Positions 1-7,409 of a stretch of DNA of 21,674 bases are shown piece after piece; position 1 is the first letter of the stretch, and each line of letters opens with the position of its first letter. Under the pieces are notes generated by a model. That model saw only the letters and a program-made list of their open reading frames with translations, searched no databases and had not been told where the DNA came from. The position numbers and the translations under genes were made by a program. The DNA comes from an uncultured Paracoccaceae bacterium (lineage in GTDB: Bacteria > Pseudomonadota > Alphaproteobacteria > Rhodobacterales > Rhodobacteraceae). The stretch covers positions 1 to 21,674 of the forward strand of contig CALBSG010000045.1 of the NCBI GenBank assembly GCA_937927675.1. Reading direction: 5' to 3'.

Positions 1-513
1 CGTCGGCGTGATCCGGCCCAAGCGGCTGCGTTGTGGGACAAGCTGCGGCTGGTGCCACGCTTTGGCTTCATTGACGGGTTTCAGCACCATCCCCTTGCCG
101 ACATCGGCCTGACCACGCAGCACGAAAATCCTGCACTTCAATCCTGTTTGCGACCAAGGCTCAGTCAGGCCGAGATGGCCGCCAACCGCTATATCGTCGT
201 GCTGCCGGGGGCGGATCTTGCGACCTCGTTCTTTTGGAGTATGGCCTCGGGGTCCTTGTGTCTGGTCATGGCGCATGAGTGGCAAAGTTTTGCCTCCTGC
301 CATTTCAAACCTTGGGAGCATTACCTGCCCTTTGCTCAGGATTGTTCCGATTTTGCGGCGCGGCTGGATTGGGTGCGGGCAAACCCAGACGCCTGTGCGG
401 CAATGGCGGCGCGGGCGCAGGCCGTGATGCGCGTGCTGGATCGCGCAGAGTACCGCCACCGTGCCAACAGGCTACTGGTCGATGCCTTGCGGGAACGCAT
501 GGCAAAGGGGTGA
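1..513 (+). CDS. Glycosyltransferase, GT90/CAP10-like, 5'-truncated
   Basis: The reading frame is open from the first base, so the N-terminal part lies outside the window and about 170 C-terminal residues remain. The visible piece reads like the end of the CAP10/GT90 glycosyltransferase fold: a segment ending NRYIVVLPG, then a stretch around SMASGSLCLV, then KPWEHYLPF followed by a D/L/W-rich helix (LDWVRANPDA). In GT90 proteins this matches the block where a lone serine/glycine strand precedes 'W..H..P' and a closing helical region. Members transfer sugars onto surface polysaccharides or lipopolysaccharide, usually from the cytoplasmic face. The gene ends 111 bases before rnd. Family assignment rests on this C-terminal pattern only; another GT-B type glycosyltransferase is possible. 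A TTG at 31 is an internal codon, not a credible start. Confidence 0.6.
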   Translation, partial: RRRDPAQAAALWDKLRLVPRFGFIDGFQHHPLADIGLTTQHENPALQSCLRPRLSQAEMAANRYIVVLPGADLATSFFWSMASGSLCLVMAHEWQSFASCHFKPWEHYLPFAQDCSDFAARLDWVRANPDACAAMAARAQAVMRVLDRAEYRHRANRLLVDALRERMAKG

Positions 514-546
514 TCCTTGTGGAAATGGCGTCGTTTTCGGTCGCTC

Positions 547-575
547 TTTCCTTTTCCGCCCCTCGCCCCTATAGC
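547..575 (+). promoter_or_regulatory. Possible sigma70-type promoter for rnd
   Basis: A TATAGC hexamer at 570-575 lies 17 bases after TTTCCT at 547-552, in the gap between the glycosyltransferase stop and the rnd start. The -10 is good for a GC-rich genome and the -35 is poor. The predicted transcript would start about 45 bases before the rnd ATG. Confidence 0.3.
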
Positions 576-624
576 AAACGCAATTGCGGGATGCCCCCGC
601 GCCCCTTGCTGCGAAAGGCCGCCC

Positions 625-1782
625 ATGCGGACCATCACCACGACCGAAGACCTCGCCACCTTTTGCGAGGCTGCCAAAGCTGCCCCCTACGTCACCATCG
701 ACACCGAATTCCTGCGCGAACGCACCTATTGGTCAAAGCTTTGCCTGATCCAGATGGCGTTGCCCGGCAAGGATGGCGATGCGGTGCTGGTTGACCCGAT
801 CCTCGGTCATCAGATGTCGATGGAGCCGCTTTATGATCTGTTTCGCCACAAGGCGACGGTGAAGGTGTTCCATGCGGCCCGGCAGGATCTGGAAATCTTC
901 TTCGTTGAGGGCAAGGTGTTTCCCGACCCGCTGTTTGACACGCAGGTCGCCGCCATGGTCTGCGGCTTTGGCGAACAGGTCGGCTATGAAACGCTGGTCA
1001 AGAAGATCGCCAAGGAAAATCTGGACAAGACCAGCCGCTTTACCGATTGGTCGCGCCGCCCGCTGACCGATGCCCAAAGCGAATATGCGCTGGCCGATGT
1101 CACCCATCTGCGCGTGATCTACGAATGGCTTGCCAAGCAATTGGACAAGAACGGCCGGCAAAAATGGGTGGAGGAAGAACTTTCCATTCTGTGCGATCCT
1201 GCCACCTATACCGTGCATCCTGACGAGGCGTGGCAGCGGGTGAAAACCCGCACCACCTCGGGGCGGTTCTTGGCGGTGGTCAAGGAGTTGGCCCGCTTCC
1301 GCGAGGAATATGCCCAAGGCAACAACGTGCCGCGCAGCCGGGTGATGAAGGATGATGCTCTGTTGGAACTGGCCTCGACCCGTCCCGCCAGCATGGAAGA
1401 GCTTGGCCGTTCGCGCCTGCTGCAGCGCGAGGGCCGCAAGACCGAGATTGCCGAAGGGATTTTGGCGGCGATCAAATCGGGGCAAGAAATGCGCCCCGAG
1501 GATATGCCGAAACCCGATGTCAGCCGCGAGCAATTGCAGGTCAATCCTGCGTTGGCCGACCTTTTGCGGGTGCTGCTGAAGGCCAAGTCGGAAAGCCTTG
1601 GCGTCGCCCCGCGGCTGATCGCGTCGGCGGCGGATCTTGATGCCATCGCGGCCGGCGAGCGCAATGTCGATACCCTGAAGGGCTGGCGTGCCGAGGCCTT
1701 TGGCAATGACGCGATGATGCTGTGCCGGGGCGAGATTGCGCTTTCGGCCAAGGGCAGCGAAGTGCGGGTGGTGCGGCTGTAA
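625..1782 (+). CDS. rnd: Ribonuclease D
   Basis: 3'-to-5' exoribonuclease of the DEDD superfamily acting in stable RNA 3'-end maturation, cytoplasmic. All three exonuclease motifs are present: Exo I with D26 and E28 in IDTEF, Exo II with D88 in HAARQDLE, and Exo III with Y154 and D158 in YALAD, the DEDDy arrangement of RNase D. An HRDC-type helical domain follows at about residues 205-290 (around VPRSRVMKDDALLELA), then a C-terminal helical region to residue 385. The frame is open up to a TTG at 517, but ATG 625 is chosen because it is preceded by GAAAGG and the protein then begins MRTITTTEDL just before Exo I, as in family members of about 385 residues. A GC hairpin follows the stop. Confidence 0.95.
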   Translation: MRTITTTEDLATFCEAAKAAPYVTIDTEFLRERTYWSKLCLIQMALPGKDGDAVLVDPILGHQMSMEPLYDLFRHKATVKVFHAARQDLEIFFVEGKVFPDPLFDTQVAAMVCGFGEQVGYETLVKKIAKENLDKTSRFTDWSRRPLTDAQSEYALADVTHLRVIYEWLAKQLDKNGRQKWVEEELSILCDPATYTVHPDEAWQRVKTRTTSGRFLAVVKELARFREEYAQGNNVPRSRVMKDDALLELASTRPASMEELGRSRLLQREGRKTEIAEGILAAIKSGQEMRPEDMPKPDVSREQLQVNPALADLLRVLLKAKSESLGVAPRLIASAADLDAIAAGERNVDTLKGWRAEAFGNDAMMLCRGEIALSAKGSEVRVVRL

Positions 1783-1815
1783 CGCCGCCCCATCCGAGGT
1801 TGTTTTCATGTGGTT

Positions 1816-1835
1816 CCCCGGCAATTAGGCCGGGG
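1816..1835 (+). terminator. Hairpin terminator after rnd
   Basis: CCCCGGC (1816-1822) pairs with GCCGGGG (1829-1835) around a six-base loop AATTAG. The stem is followed by GTGTTT, a weak U-tract, so termination may be partial. It lies 33 bases after the rnd stop and 23 bases before the next start. Confidence 0.5.
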
Positions 1836-1858
1836 GTGTTTGCGGCTCGGAGGTGGTT

Positions 1859-2545
1859 TTGCGCGCGATTTTCCGCCAAATCCTTTTATCGGCGCTGATG
1901 GTTCTGGCGCTTGGTCTGGCGGCCCGGGCCGATGATGCAAAGCCCCGTGTTCTGGTGATGGGCGACAGCCTGATGGCGTGGAACGGCACGCGCGGGGCCG
2001 CGGTGTCAGATGCCTTGGGCAACCTGCTTGGCGTGAAGGTCAAGGATCATGCGGTGGCCGGCGCACGGTATTTCTACCGTCTGCCCTTGACCGGGGCCGC
2101 AGGCCTGCGGATCGGGGCGCAGTTCCGCGGTGGGCCTTGGGATTATGTGGTGATGAACGGCGGCGGCAATGATCTGCTGTTTGGCTGCGGTTGTGGCACC
2201 TGCAAGCGGATGCTGAACCGGCTGATCCGCGAGGATGGCAGGGCAGGGGCTATTGCGGATCTGGTCAGCGAAATTCGCGCAAGCGGCGCAAAGGTGATCT
2301 ATACCGGCTATCTGCGCACGCCCGGCGTGACCTCTCCGGTCGAGGCCTGTGGCCCTTTGGGCGATGAGATGGACCGACGGCTTGCCCGGATGGCCGAGGT
2401 GACAGAGGGGGTAACCTTTTTGCCGCTGGCGGATCTGGTGACCAAAGAGGGCGACACCAGCTATCACGCGATGGATCTGGTCCACCCGTCAGTCCACCCG
2501 TCAGTCAAGGGCAGCCGGGCGATCGCCGCCCGGATCGGCGATTAA
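1859..2545 (+). CDS. Secreted SGNH/GDSL-family hydrolase
   Basis: Predicted periplasmic esterase or acyl hydrolase of the SGNH superfamily; the substrate is unknown. A signal peptide covers residues 1 to about 21 (RAIFRQILLSALMVLALGL, cleavage after AARA). Block I has the nucleophile S37 in VMGDSLM, block III has N104-D105 in NGGGNDLL, and block V has D206 with H209 in DLVHPS. A cysteine cluster GCGCGTC follows block III, with another Cys in EACGP, which could form disulfides in the periplasm. TTG 1859 is chosen because GGAGG (1849-1853) sits five bases upstream; the in-frame GTG at 1853 overlaps that Shine-Dalgarno. Block V carries a 12-bp tandem duplication. The stop overlaps that of the convergent lipoprotein gene. 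Confidence 0.85.
   Translation: MRAIFRQILLSALMVLALGLAARADDAKPRVLVMGDSLMAWNGTRGAAVSDALGNLLGVKVKDHAVAGARYFYRLPLTGAAGLRIGAQFRGGPWDYVVMNGGGNDLLFGCGCGTCKRMLNRLIREDGRAGAIADLVSEIRASGAKVIYTGYLRTPGVTSPVEACGPLGDEMDRRLARMAEVTEGVTFLPLADLVTKEGDTSYHAMDLVHPSVHPSVKGSRAIAARIGD
2481..2506. repeat. 12-bp in-frame tandem duplication
   Basis: The unit TCCACCCGTCAG occurs twice head to tail (2481-2492 and 2493-2504) and continues for two more bases. It duplicates four residues so that the catalytic His box of the SGNH hydrolase reads HPSVHPSV. Replication slippage is the likely cause. Confidence 0.9.
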
Positions 2546-3012
2546 CGTTGGGCCGAGCGGGCGTTTTCCGCGCCCTGCACCACGATTTGCGTAATACCGG
2601 CAAGTTTCACATGCGACAGGTGCGCGCCTGCGGTGACTTCACGCGTGCGCGCCGCGCCCACCGGCTTTGCCTCCGGCGGCGGCATCAGGCGAAAGTCATA
2701 GACCAGCACGCCCTTGTCATCGACGGGGCGCGCCACCAGTTCGGCGTCATAATAGCCCTGCATTGGCGACATCCCGGTGGCGCGCACAATCGCGCCAGTC
2801 GGCGTCTGTTCGATGGTCATCCCCAGCACCTGCGCCACCAGTGGGCGCTTATCCTCGGGGCTTGCGATCCCGAATTCTTCGGTCTTCGTCTCATGCGAAC
2901 GACCAAACCAGTTCATCGGGTTCAGCCGCGACTCGCGCATCGCGCCGCAGGCGGTCACGGTCAACACGGCAGTGAGGGCGAGGGCCAAGGCTGGTTTCGG
3001 GGGCAGGCGCAT
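2542..3012 (-). CDS. Small lipoprotein of unknown function
   Basis: A 156-residue protein with a lipoprotein signal: hydrophobic stretch PALALALTAVL and lipobox VTAC, with C22 as the lipidated residue. A segment RLNPMNWFGRS follows; I recall similar uncharacterised lipoproteins in Rhodobacteraceae but no function. The mature part is about 130 residues, soluble and mixed alpha/beta in appearance (VLGMTIEQTPTGAIVRATG), with no catalytic motif I recognise. It is probably anchored in the periplasmic face of the inner or the outer membrane. ATG 3012 is preferred over the TTG directly before it; AAGGAC lies about ten bases upstream. It is transcribed divergently from sufE and converges with the SGNH hydrolase gene. 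Confidence 0.8.
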   Translation of the reverse strand: MRLPPKPALALALTAVLTVTACGAMRESRLNPMNWFGRSHETKTEEFGIASPEDKRPLVAQVLGMTIEQTPTGAIVRATGMSPMQGYYDAELVARPVDDKGVLVYDFRLMPPPEAKPVGAARTREVTAGAHLSHVKLAGITQIVVQGAENARSAQR

Positions 3013-3064
3013 CAATGGGGTGTCCTTGCAAGCTTACCTTATTGGGTAGCCGATTGGGGGGGCT

Positions 3065-3093
3065 TTGAAAAGACCGCTGAGACTGGACATACG
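3065..3093 (+). promoter_or_regulatory. Candidate promoter for sufE
   Basis: TTGAAA (3065-3070) and CATACG (3088-3093) are separated by exactly 17 bases in the divergent gap between the lipoprotein gene and sufE. The -35 matches five of six consensus positions and the -10 is weaker. Confidence 0.4.
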
Positions 3094-3138
3094 CCCGCGC
3101 GCGAATTAGCTGAAAGGCAACCTTAAAGGAGCCGCAGC

Positions 3139-3549
3139 ATGGCCACCGCCGCCTTTGAAGAGATCGCCGAAACCTTCGAATTCCTCGACGATTGGGAAGA
3201 CCGCTATCGCCATGTGATCGACATGGGAAAGGCGATGCCGCCCTTGGAGGACAGCTTCAAGGTGCCGGGCTACAAGGTGGATGGTTGCGCCAGCCAAGTC
3301 TGGCTGCGCCCGGTGGTCGCGGGCGGGGTTTTTGATTTTCAGGGCGATTCGGATGCCATGATCGTCCGCGGGCTGATCGCGGTCTTGCATGCGCTATATT
3401 CCGGTGTTCCGCTGGGGCAAGTCGGGGCGGTTGATGCCACGGCAGAGCTGGGGCGGCTGGGGTTGAACGAACACCTCTCCTCGCAGCGGTCAAACGGCCT
3501 GCGCGCCATGGTGGAGCGCATCCGCAAAACCGCAGCCGAGGCGGCCTGA
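3139..3549 (+). CDS. sufE: SufE family cysteine desulfurase activator / sulfur acceptor
   Basis: 136 residues, the usual SufE length. SufE accepts persulfide sulfur from the desulfurase SufS and passes it to the SufBCD scaffold for Fe-S cluster assembly in the cytoplasm. The acceptor cysteine is C50 in VDGCASQVWL, matching C51 of the E. coli protein. Other family blocks are the N-terminal FEFLDDWEDRYRHVIDMG, the MPPLEDS stretch and the C-terminal LSSQRSNGLRAMVERIR. ATG 3139 has AAAGGAG upstream at good spacing. It stands alone rather than inside a suf operon, as in several alphaproteobacteria, and ends before a hairpin shared with the convergent aminopeptidase gene. Confidence 0.95.
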   Translation: MATAAFEEIAETFEFLDDWEDRYRHVIDMGKAMPPLEDSFKVPGYKVDGCASQVWLRPVVAGGVFDFQGDSDAMIVRGLIAVLHALYSGVPLGQVGAVDATAELGRLGLNEHLSSQRSNGLRAMVERIRKTAAEAA

Positions 3550-3552
3550 GTC

Positions 3553-3572
3553 CGATTTTCGTCGAAAAATCG
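3553..3572. terminator. Bidirectional hairpin between sufE and aminopeptidase P
   Basis: CGATTTT (3553-3559) pairs with AAAATCG (3566-3572) around CGTCGA. The A/T-rich stem gives a short U-run on both strands, fitting a shared terminator for the two convergent genes that end 38 bases apart. Confidence 0.45.
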
Positions 3573-3586
3573 CGCGTGTCAGCCGC

Positions 3587-5392
3587 TCAGATCGCCGCGC
3601 AGGCGGCCTTGCACCAGTCCAGCGCCGCGGGCGACAGGCGCGGGGCCAGTTTTGCCAGCACCTCTGCGTGATAGGCGTTCAGCCAGTCGCGTTCGCCGGG
3701 GGCCAGTAGCGCCGCCACCACCAGCCGGCGGTCAAACGGCACGAAGGTCAGCGTCTCGAACCGCAACTGATCGCGCTCATCATCGCCGCCAGCCAGATTT
3801 GGCGCGGGCTCGACCACTATCAGGTTTTCCAGCCGGATGCCGAACTCGCCCTCGCGGTAATAGCCCGGTTCATTCGACAGGATCATGCCAGATTCTAGCG
3901 GCACTTCTGAAATGCGGCTCAACCGCTGCGGGCCTTCATGGACCGACAGAAAGGCCCCGACGCCATGCCCGGTGCCATGGTTGAAGTCTTGGCCCGCCAG
4001 CCACAAGGGCGCCCGCGCCAAGGGGTCAAGATCGCGCCCCGCCAAGCCTTTCGGCCAGCGCACGCGGCTGATGGCAATCGTGCCTTGCAACACCCGCGTA
4101 TAGCAGGCCCGCGCATAATCGCCCGGATCGCCCACCGCCACCGTGCGGGTGATATCGGTGGTGCCATCCAGATATTGCGCGCCCGAATCCACCAGCAGCA
4201 GCGAATTTTGTTCGACCGTCCGGTTGGATTGCTCGGTCACCCGGTAATGCATGATTGCGCCGTTTGGCCCGGCGCCGCAGATCGTATCAAAGCTGATGTC
4301 ATGCAAGGCATTGGTCGCGCGGCGGAATCCTTCCAACCCTTTGACCACATCAATCTCGGTCAAGCTGCCCTTGGGCAGCTGCGCATCCAGCCAGCACAGG
4401 AACTCGACCATGGCCGCGCCATCGCGCAGATGCGCCTCCCGCATGCCGCTGATTTCGCCAGCGTTCTTGCAGGCCTTGGGCAGGCGGCAGGGATCATCGC
4501 CCCACGCCACGGCGATGCCTGCGTCCTGCAATTCCAGCGAGACTGCCAACGGGGCCGTGCCTTTGTCCACCCGGACCGGGCCTTGCAGCGTGTGTAGTGC
4601 CGGCACAAAGGCGGCGGCAGGGCGCAGCGTGACATGCGCGCCCAGATGCGCCCGGGTCGCCTCGTCAAACTTGGCGCTTTCCGCAAACAGCGTCACACGG
4701 GCGTCGTCGTGCAAAATGGCAAGCCCATGCAGGATCGGATTGCGCGGCACATCGGCGCCGCGAATGTTCAAGAGCCAGCACAGGCTGTCCGGCAGGCTTA
4801 TCACCGCTGCCGTCTGTCCGGCCCGACGCAGTCCCTCGGCCAACCGGGCGCGTCTGGCTGCACTGGTCTCACCCGCAAGGGCGTCGGGATGGGCAAAGGC
4901 GCGGCCCATCGGCGGCTCGGGCTGGTCGGGCCAGATGCGGTCCACCATATTTTCCACCGGGCGCAACGTGATGCCCGTGCCCTGAAGCCCGGCTTCCAGC
5001 TTTTCAATCTCGTCGGCGGTGTGCAGCCAAGGGTCAAACCCCACCACGCCTGCCGTCAAAGTCTCGCGCAGCCAATCGGCCGGCTTCACCTCGGGCCAAG
5101 GCACCGGGGTAAAGTGGCTCAGATCGACTTGCCCCTTCACCTGTGTGCGGTAGCGCCCGTCAATGAACACCCCCGCCACGCGCTCCAAGACAATCGCGAA
5201 CCCGGCAGAGCCGGTAAACCCGGTCAACCACTGCAACCGCTCATCGCGCGCCGCCACATATTCGCCCTGATGCGCATCGGCGCGCGGCACCACAAAGCCC
5301 GCCAGCCTCTCTGCCGCCAGAACACCCCGCAAGGCGGCCAGCCGTGCCGGGCCTTGGGCCGGATTTGCGGTGGACTCAAAGGTCTGGAACAT
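3587..5392 (-). CDS. pepP: Xaa-Pro aminopeptidase (aminopeptidase P, M24B family, long form)
   Basis: Cleaves N-terminal residues preceding proline; cytoplasmic and dependent on two metal ions. At 601 residues it is the long, XPNPEP1-like form: creatinase-type N-terminal domain (about 15-150), a second creatinase-like domain (about 150-310), the pita-bread M24 catalytic domain (about 315-540) and a C-terminal M24_C segment. Metal ligands are visible: D402 and D413 in VDSGAQYLDGTTD, the histidine block HGTGHGVG, and glutamates in SNEPGYY and RLENL. ATG 5392 gives MFQTFES and is preceded by AAGGAG; an upstream in-frame extension to 5449 would have no matching residues. It follows cobT on the same strand but a terminator lies between them, so it is probably a separate unit. 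Confidence 0.95.
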   Translation of the reverse strand: MFQTFESTANPAQGPARLAALRGVLAAERLAGFVVPRADAHQGEYVAARDERLQWLTGFTGSAGFAIVLERVAGVFIDGRYRTQVKGQVDLSHFTPVPWPEVKPADWLRETLTAGVVGFDPWLHTADEIEKLEAGLQGTGITLRPVENMVDRIWPDQPEPPMGRAFAHPDALAGETSAARRARLAEGLRRAGQTAAVISLPDSLCWLLNIRGADVPRNPILHGLAILHDDARVTLFAESAKFDEATRAHLGAHVTLRPAAAFVPALHTLQGPVRVDKGTAPLAVSLELQDAGIAVAWGDDPCRLPKACKNAGEISGMREAHLRDGAAMVEFLCWLDAQLPKGSLTEIDVVKGLEGFRRATNALHDISFDTICGAGPNGAIMHYRVTEQSNRTVEQNSLLLVDSGAQYLDGTTDITRTVAVGDPGDYARACYTRVLQGTIAISRVRWPKGLAGRDLDPLARAPLWLAGQDFNHGTGHGVGAFLSVHEGPQRLSRISEVPLESGMILSNEPGYYREGEFGIRLENLIVVEPAPNLAGGDDERDQLRFETLTFVPFDRRLVVAALLAPGERDWLNAYHAEVLAKLAPRLSPAALDWCKAACAAI

Positions 5393-5415
5393 CGTCGGCT
5401 CCTTCAATGTGGTGC

Positions 5416-5433
5416 AAATATCCTCAGGGGGGG
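5416..5433 (-). repeat. C-run/GATATTT intergenic element, copy A
   Basis: Read on the minus strand this is a run of seven C followed by TGAGGATATTT. It lies between the cobT terminator hairpin and the Shine-Dalgarno of aminopeptidase P. The same arrangement recurs at 11658-11677, 16784-16801 and 20111-20125. Confidence 0.6.
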
Positions 5434-5451
5434 AATTGGCGGCAGCCAAAA

Positions 5452-5468
5452 GGGGGCAAAATGCCCCC
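5452..5468 (-). terminator. Rho-independent terminator of cobT
   Basis: On the minus strand, just after the cobT stop, GGGGGC and GCCCCC pair around ATTTT and are followed by TTTT. It also has T residues on the plus-strand side. It would separate cobS-cobT from aminopeptidase P. Confidence 0.75.
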
Positions 5469-5470
5469 TT

Positions 5471-7342
5471 TTACCCCGTCTTCCGCATCCCAAAGGCCCG
5501 TGCGCGCTTCTTGGGGTCGACCTCGAACAGGCTGGCGAGTTGCTCTGTCATCGCGCCGGCCAGTTGTTCGACATCGGTGATCGTCACTGCGCGTTGGTAA
5601 TAGCGGGTCACGTCATGGCCGATGCCAATGGCGATCAATTCCACCGCGCGGCGCTTTTCCACCATGGCGATCACATCACGCAGGTGCTTTTCAAGGAAAC
5701 TGGCCGCATTGACCGACAGGGTGCTGTCATCGACAGGCGCCCCGTCCGAGATCACCATCAGGATCTTGCGCGCCTCGGGCCGGCCAAGGGCGCGGCGGTG
5801 CGCCCATTCCAGCGCCTCGCCGTCGATATTTTCCTTCAACAGCCCTTCTTTCATCATCAGGCCCAGATTGGGCCGCACCCGCCGCCAAGGCGCATCGGCG
5901 GATTTATAGATGATGTGGCGCAGATCGTTCAGGCGGCCCGGCGCTTGCGGGCGGCCTTGGGCCAGCCACCGTTCGCGGGCCTGCCCGCCCTTCCACGCCC
6001 GCGTGGTAAAGCCCAAGATCTCGACCTTGACCGAGCAACGTTCCAACGTGCGGGCCAGAACATCGGCGCAGATCGCCGCGATGGAAATCGGGCGCCCCCG
6101 CATCGAGCCGGAATTGTCGATCAGCAACGTCACCACGGTGTCGCGGAATTCGGTGTCTTTTTCTTGCTTGAAAGACAGCGGGGTGGTCGGGTTCGCCACC
6201 ACGCGGGCAAGGCGGCCCGCATCCAGCGTGCCTTCCTCAAGGTCAAACAGCCACGACCGGCTTTGCTGGGCCTGAAGGCGGCGTTGCAGCTTGTTCGCCA
6301 AGCGGCTGACGGCCCCTTTCAGGGGGTCCAACTGCTGATCCAGATAGGCGCGCAGGCGTTCCAACTCAGCAGGTTCGGCCAGCTCTTCGGCGCGGATTTC
6401 TTCATCGAAATCCGTGGTGTAGACGGTGTAATTCGGGTCAGCGTCAGAATAGGGCGCGGGCGGCGGCGGATCGAGCGGCGCTTCGCCTTCCGGCAATTCC
6501 GTCTCGTCGCCTTCCTCCATGTCGGCGCTGTCTTCCATGGTGACTTGCGCCTGAGACTGGTCTTCTTCCTGATCTTGGCTGCGCTCGGGGCTGGCCTCGC
6601 TCTCGTCGCTCTCCTGCTCCTCTGAGCCTTCGCTCTCGGGGTTGTCCTGATCTTCCTCGGCCTCGTTGCCGGCCTCATCCTCATCCGGCGCATCGGGGTC
6701 ATCGCCCAGCTGGTCGCCATAGCCGAGATCCGAAATCACCTGCCGGGCAAGGCGCGCAAACGCGGCCTGATCGGCCAACACATGGTCTAGATTGTCCAGC
6801 GTGCCGCCCGCTTGTTCTTCGATAAACCCGCGCCACAGGTTCATGACATTTTCAGCCGCCTTGGGCAGCGGGTTTCCGGTGGCCAGATGGCGCACCAGAT
6901 AGCCCGCGGCCACCGACAGCGGTGCCTCGCCGGGCGAGGTCAGGCTGCCATAGCCCTTGCGGTCCGCCTCAAACGCGATCTTGGCGTCGATGTTGGTTGC
7001 CGTGCCGGGCATCACCCGCGCGCCGACCGCTTCGCAGCGGGCGGTTTCCATCGCATCATAGATTTCGCGCGCCAACTGCCCGGTGGGGGCATAGCGGGCG
7101 CTGGTCGCATCATTGTGATACTTGCGGCGCAAGGCAAAAGCATCGGCCGTGCCGCGCGCCAGCATCACCTCGTCCCGCGTCATGCGGCGCGACACCTGCG
7201 GCAGCCGCACGCCTTCCTTGGTCATGCCCGAGGGGTCAACCGAATAGGTGACCGTCATCTCGGGATCATCGGCCATGACTTTCGTGGCCTCAGCCAAGGC
7301 CTTTTTGAACGGATCGGCAGGGTTGTCAGTCGGTTTGGTCAT
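5471..7342 (-). CDS. cobT: Cobaltochelatase subunit CobT
   Basis: Subunit of the ATP-dependent cobaltochelatase CobN-CobS-CobT, which inserts cobalt into hydrogenobyrinate a,c-diamide in the aerobic cobalamin pathway. CobT resembles BchD/ChlD of magnesium chelatase and forms the ring scaffold with CobS. The 623-residue protein has an alpha/beta N-terminal domain (1 to about 210), a very acidic Glu/Asp/Ser/Gln linker (about 211-304) ending in a proline run, and a C-terminal von Willebrand A domain with the MIDAS motif DNSGS at 409-413, plus a later SDGAP block. ATG 7342 (MTKPTDNPADPFKK) is the normal family start; the upstream in-frame extension is discarded. The Shine-Dalgarno is weak. It follows cobS after 67 bases that hold a palindromic repeat, and a terminator follows its stop. 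Confidence 0.97.
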   Translation of the reverse strand: MTKPTDNPADPFKKALAEATKVMADDPEMTVTYSVDPSGMTKEGVRLPQVSRRMTRDEVMLARGTADAFALRRKYHNDATSARYAPTGQLAREIYDAMETARCEAVGARVMPGTATNIDAKIAFEADRKGYGSLTSPGEAPLSVAAGYLVRHLATGNPLPKAAENVMNLWRGFIEEQAGGTLDNLDHVLADQAAFARLARQVISDLGYGDQLGDDPDAPDEDEAGNEAEEDQDNPESEGSEEQESDESEASPERSQDQEEDQSQAQVTMEDSADMEEGDETELPEGEAPLDPPPPAPYSDADPNYTVYTTDFDEEIRAEELAEPAELERLRAYLDQQLDPLKGAVSRLANKLQRRLQAQQSRSWLFDLEEGTLDAGRLARVVANPTTPLSFKQEKDTEFRDTVVTLLIDNSGSMRGRPISIAAICADVLARTLERCSVKVEILGFTTRAWKGGQARERWLAQGRPQAPGRLNDLRHIIYKSADAPWRRVRPNLGLMMKEGLLKENIDGEALEWAHRRALGRPEARKILMVISDGAPVDDSTLSVNAASFLEKHLRDVIAMVEKRRAVELIAIGIGHDVTRYYQRAVTITDVEQLAGAMTEQLASLFEVDPKKRARAFGMRKTG

Positions 7343-7354
7343 GGTCCGTCCGCA

Positions 7355-7407
7355 TAGGGTGGGGCGCACCCCACCATGTCGAAGCGGTGGGGGAGACCCC
7401 CACCCTA
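7355..7407. repeat. Nested palindromic intergenic element between cobS and cobT
   Basis: Two hairpins lie side by side: GGTGGGG/CCCCACC (7358-7364 and 7369-7375, loop CGCA) and GGTGGGGG/CCCCCACC (7386-7393 and 7397-7404, loop AGA). In addition the outer ends TAGGGTGGGG (7355-7364) and CCCCACCCTA (7398-7407) are perfect reverse complements. It fills nearly all of the cobS-cobT gap and could adjust readthrough or mRNA stability between the two cistrons. Confidence 0.8.
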
Positions 7408-7409
7408 CA

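Noticed and set aside
733..1824. Long open frame antisense to rnd
   Set aside because: Low-complexity His/Arg/Gln-rich translation with no motif, fully overlapping a confident RNase D gene.
4634..6625. Very long open frame on the plus strand
   Set aside because: It lies antisense to aminopeptidase P and CobT, is rich in Arg/Gly/His/Pro from GC-rich codons, and has no recognisable domain; it is a shadow of GC bias.
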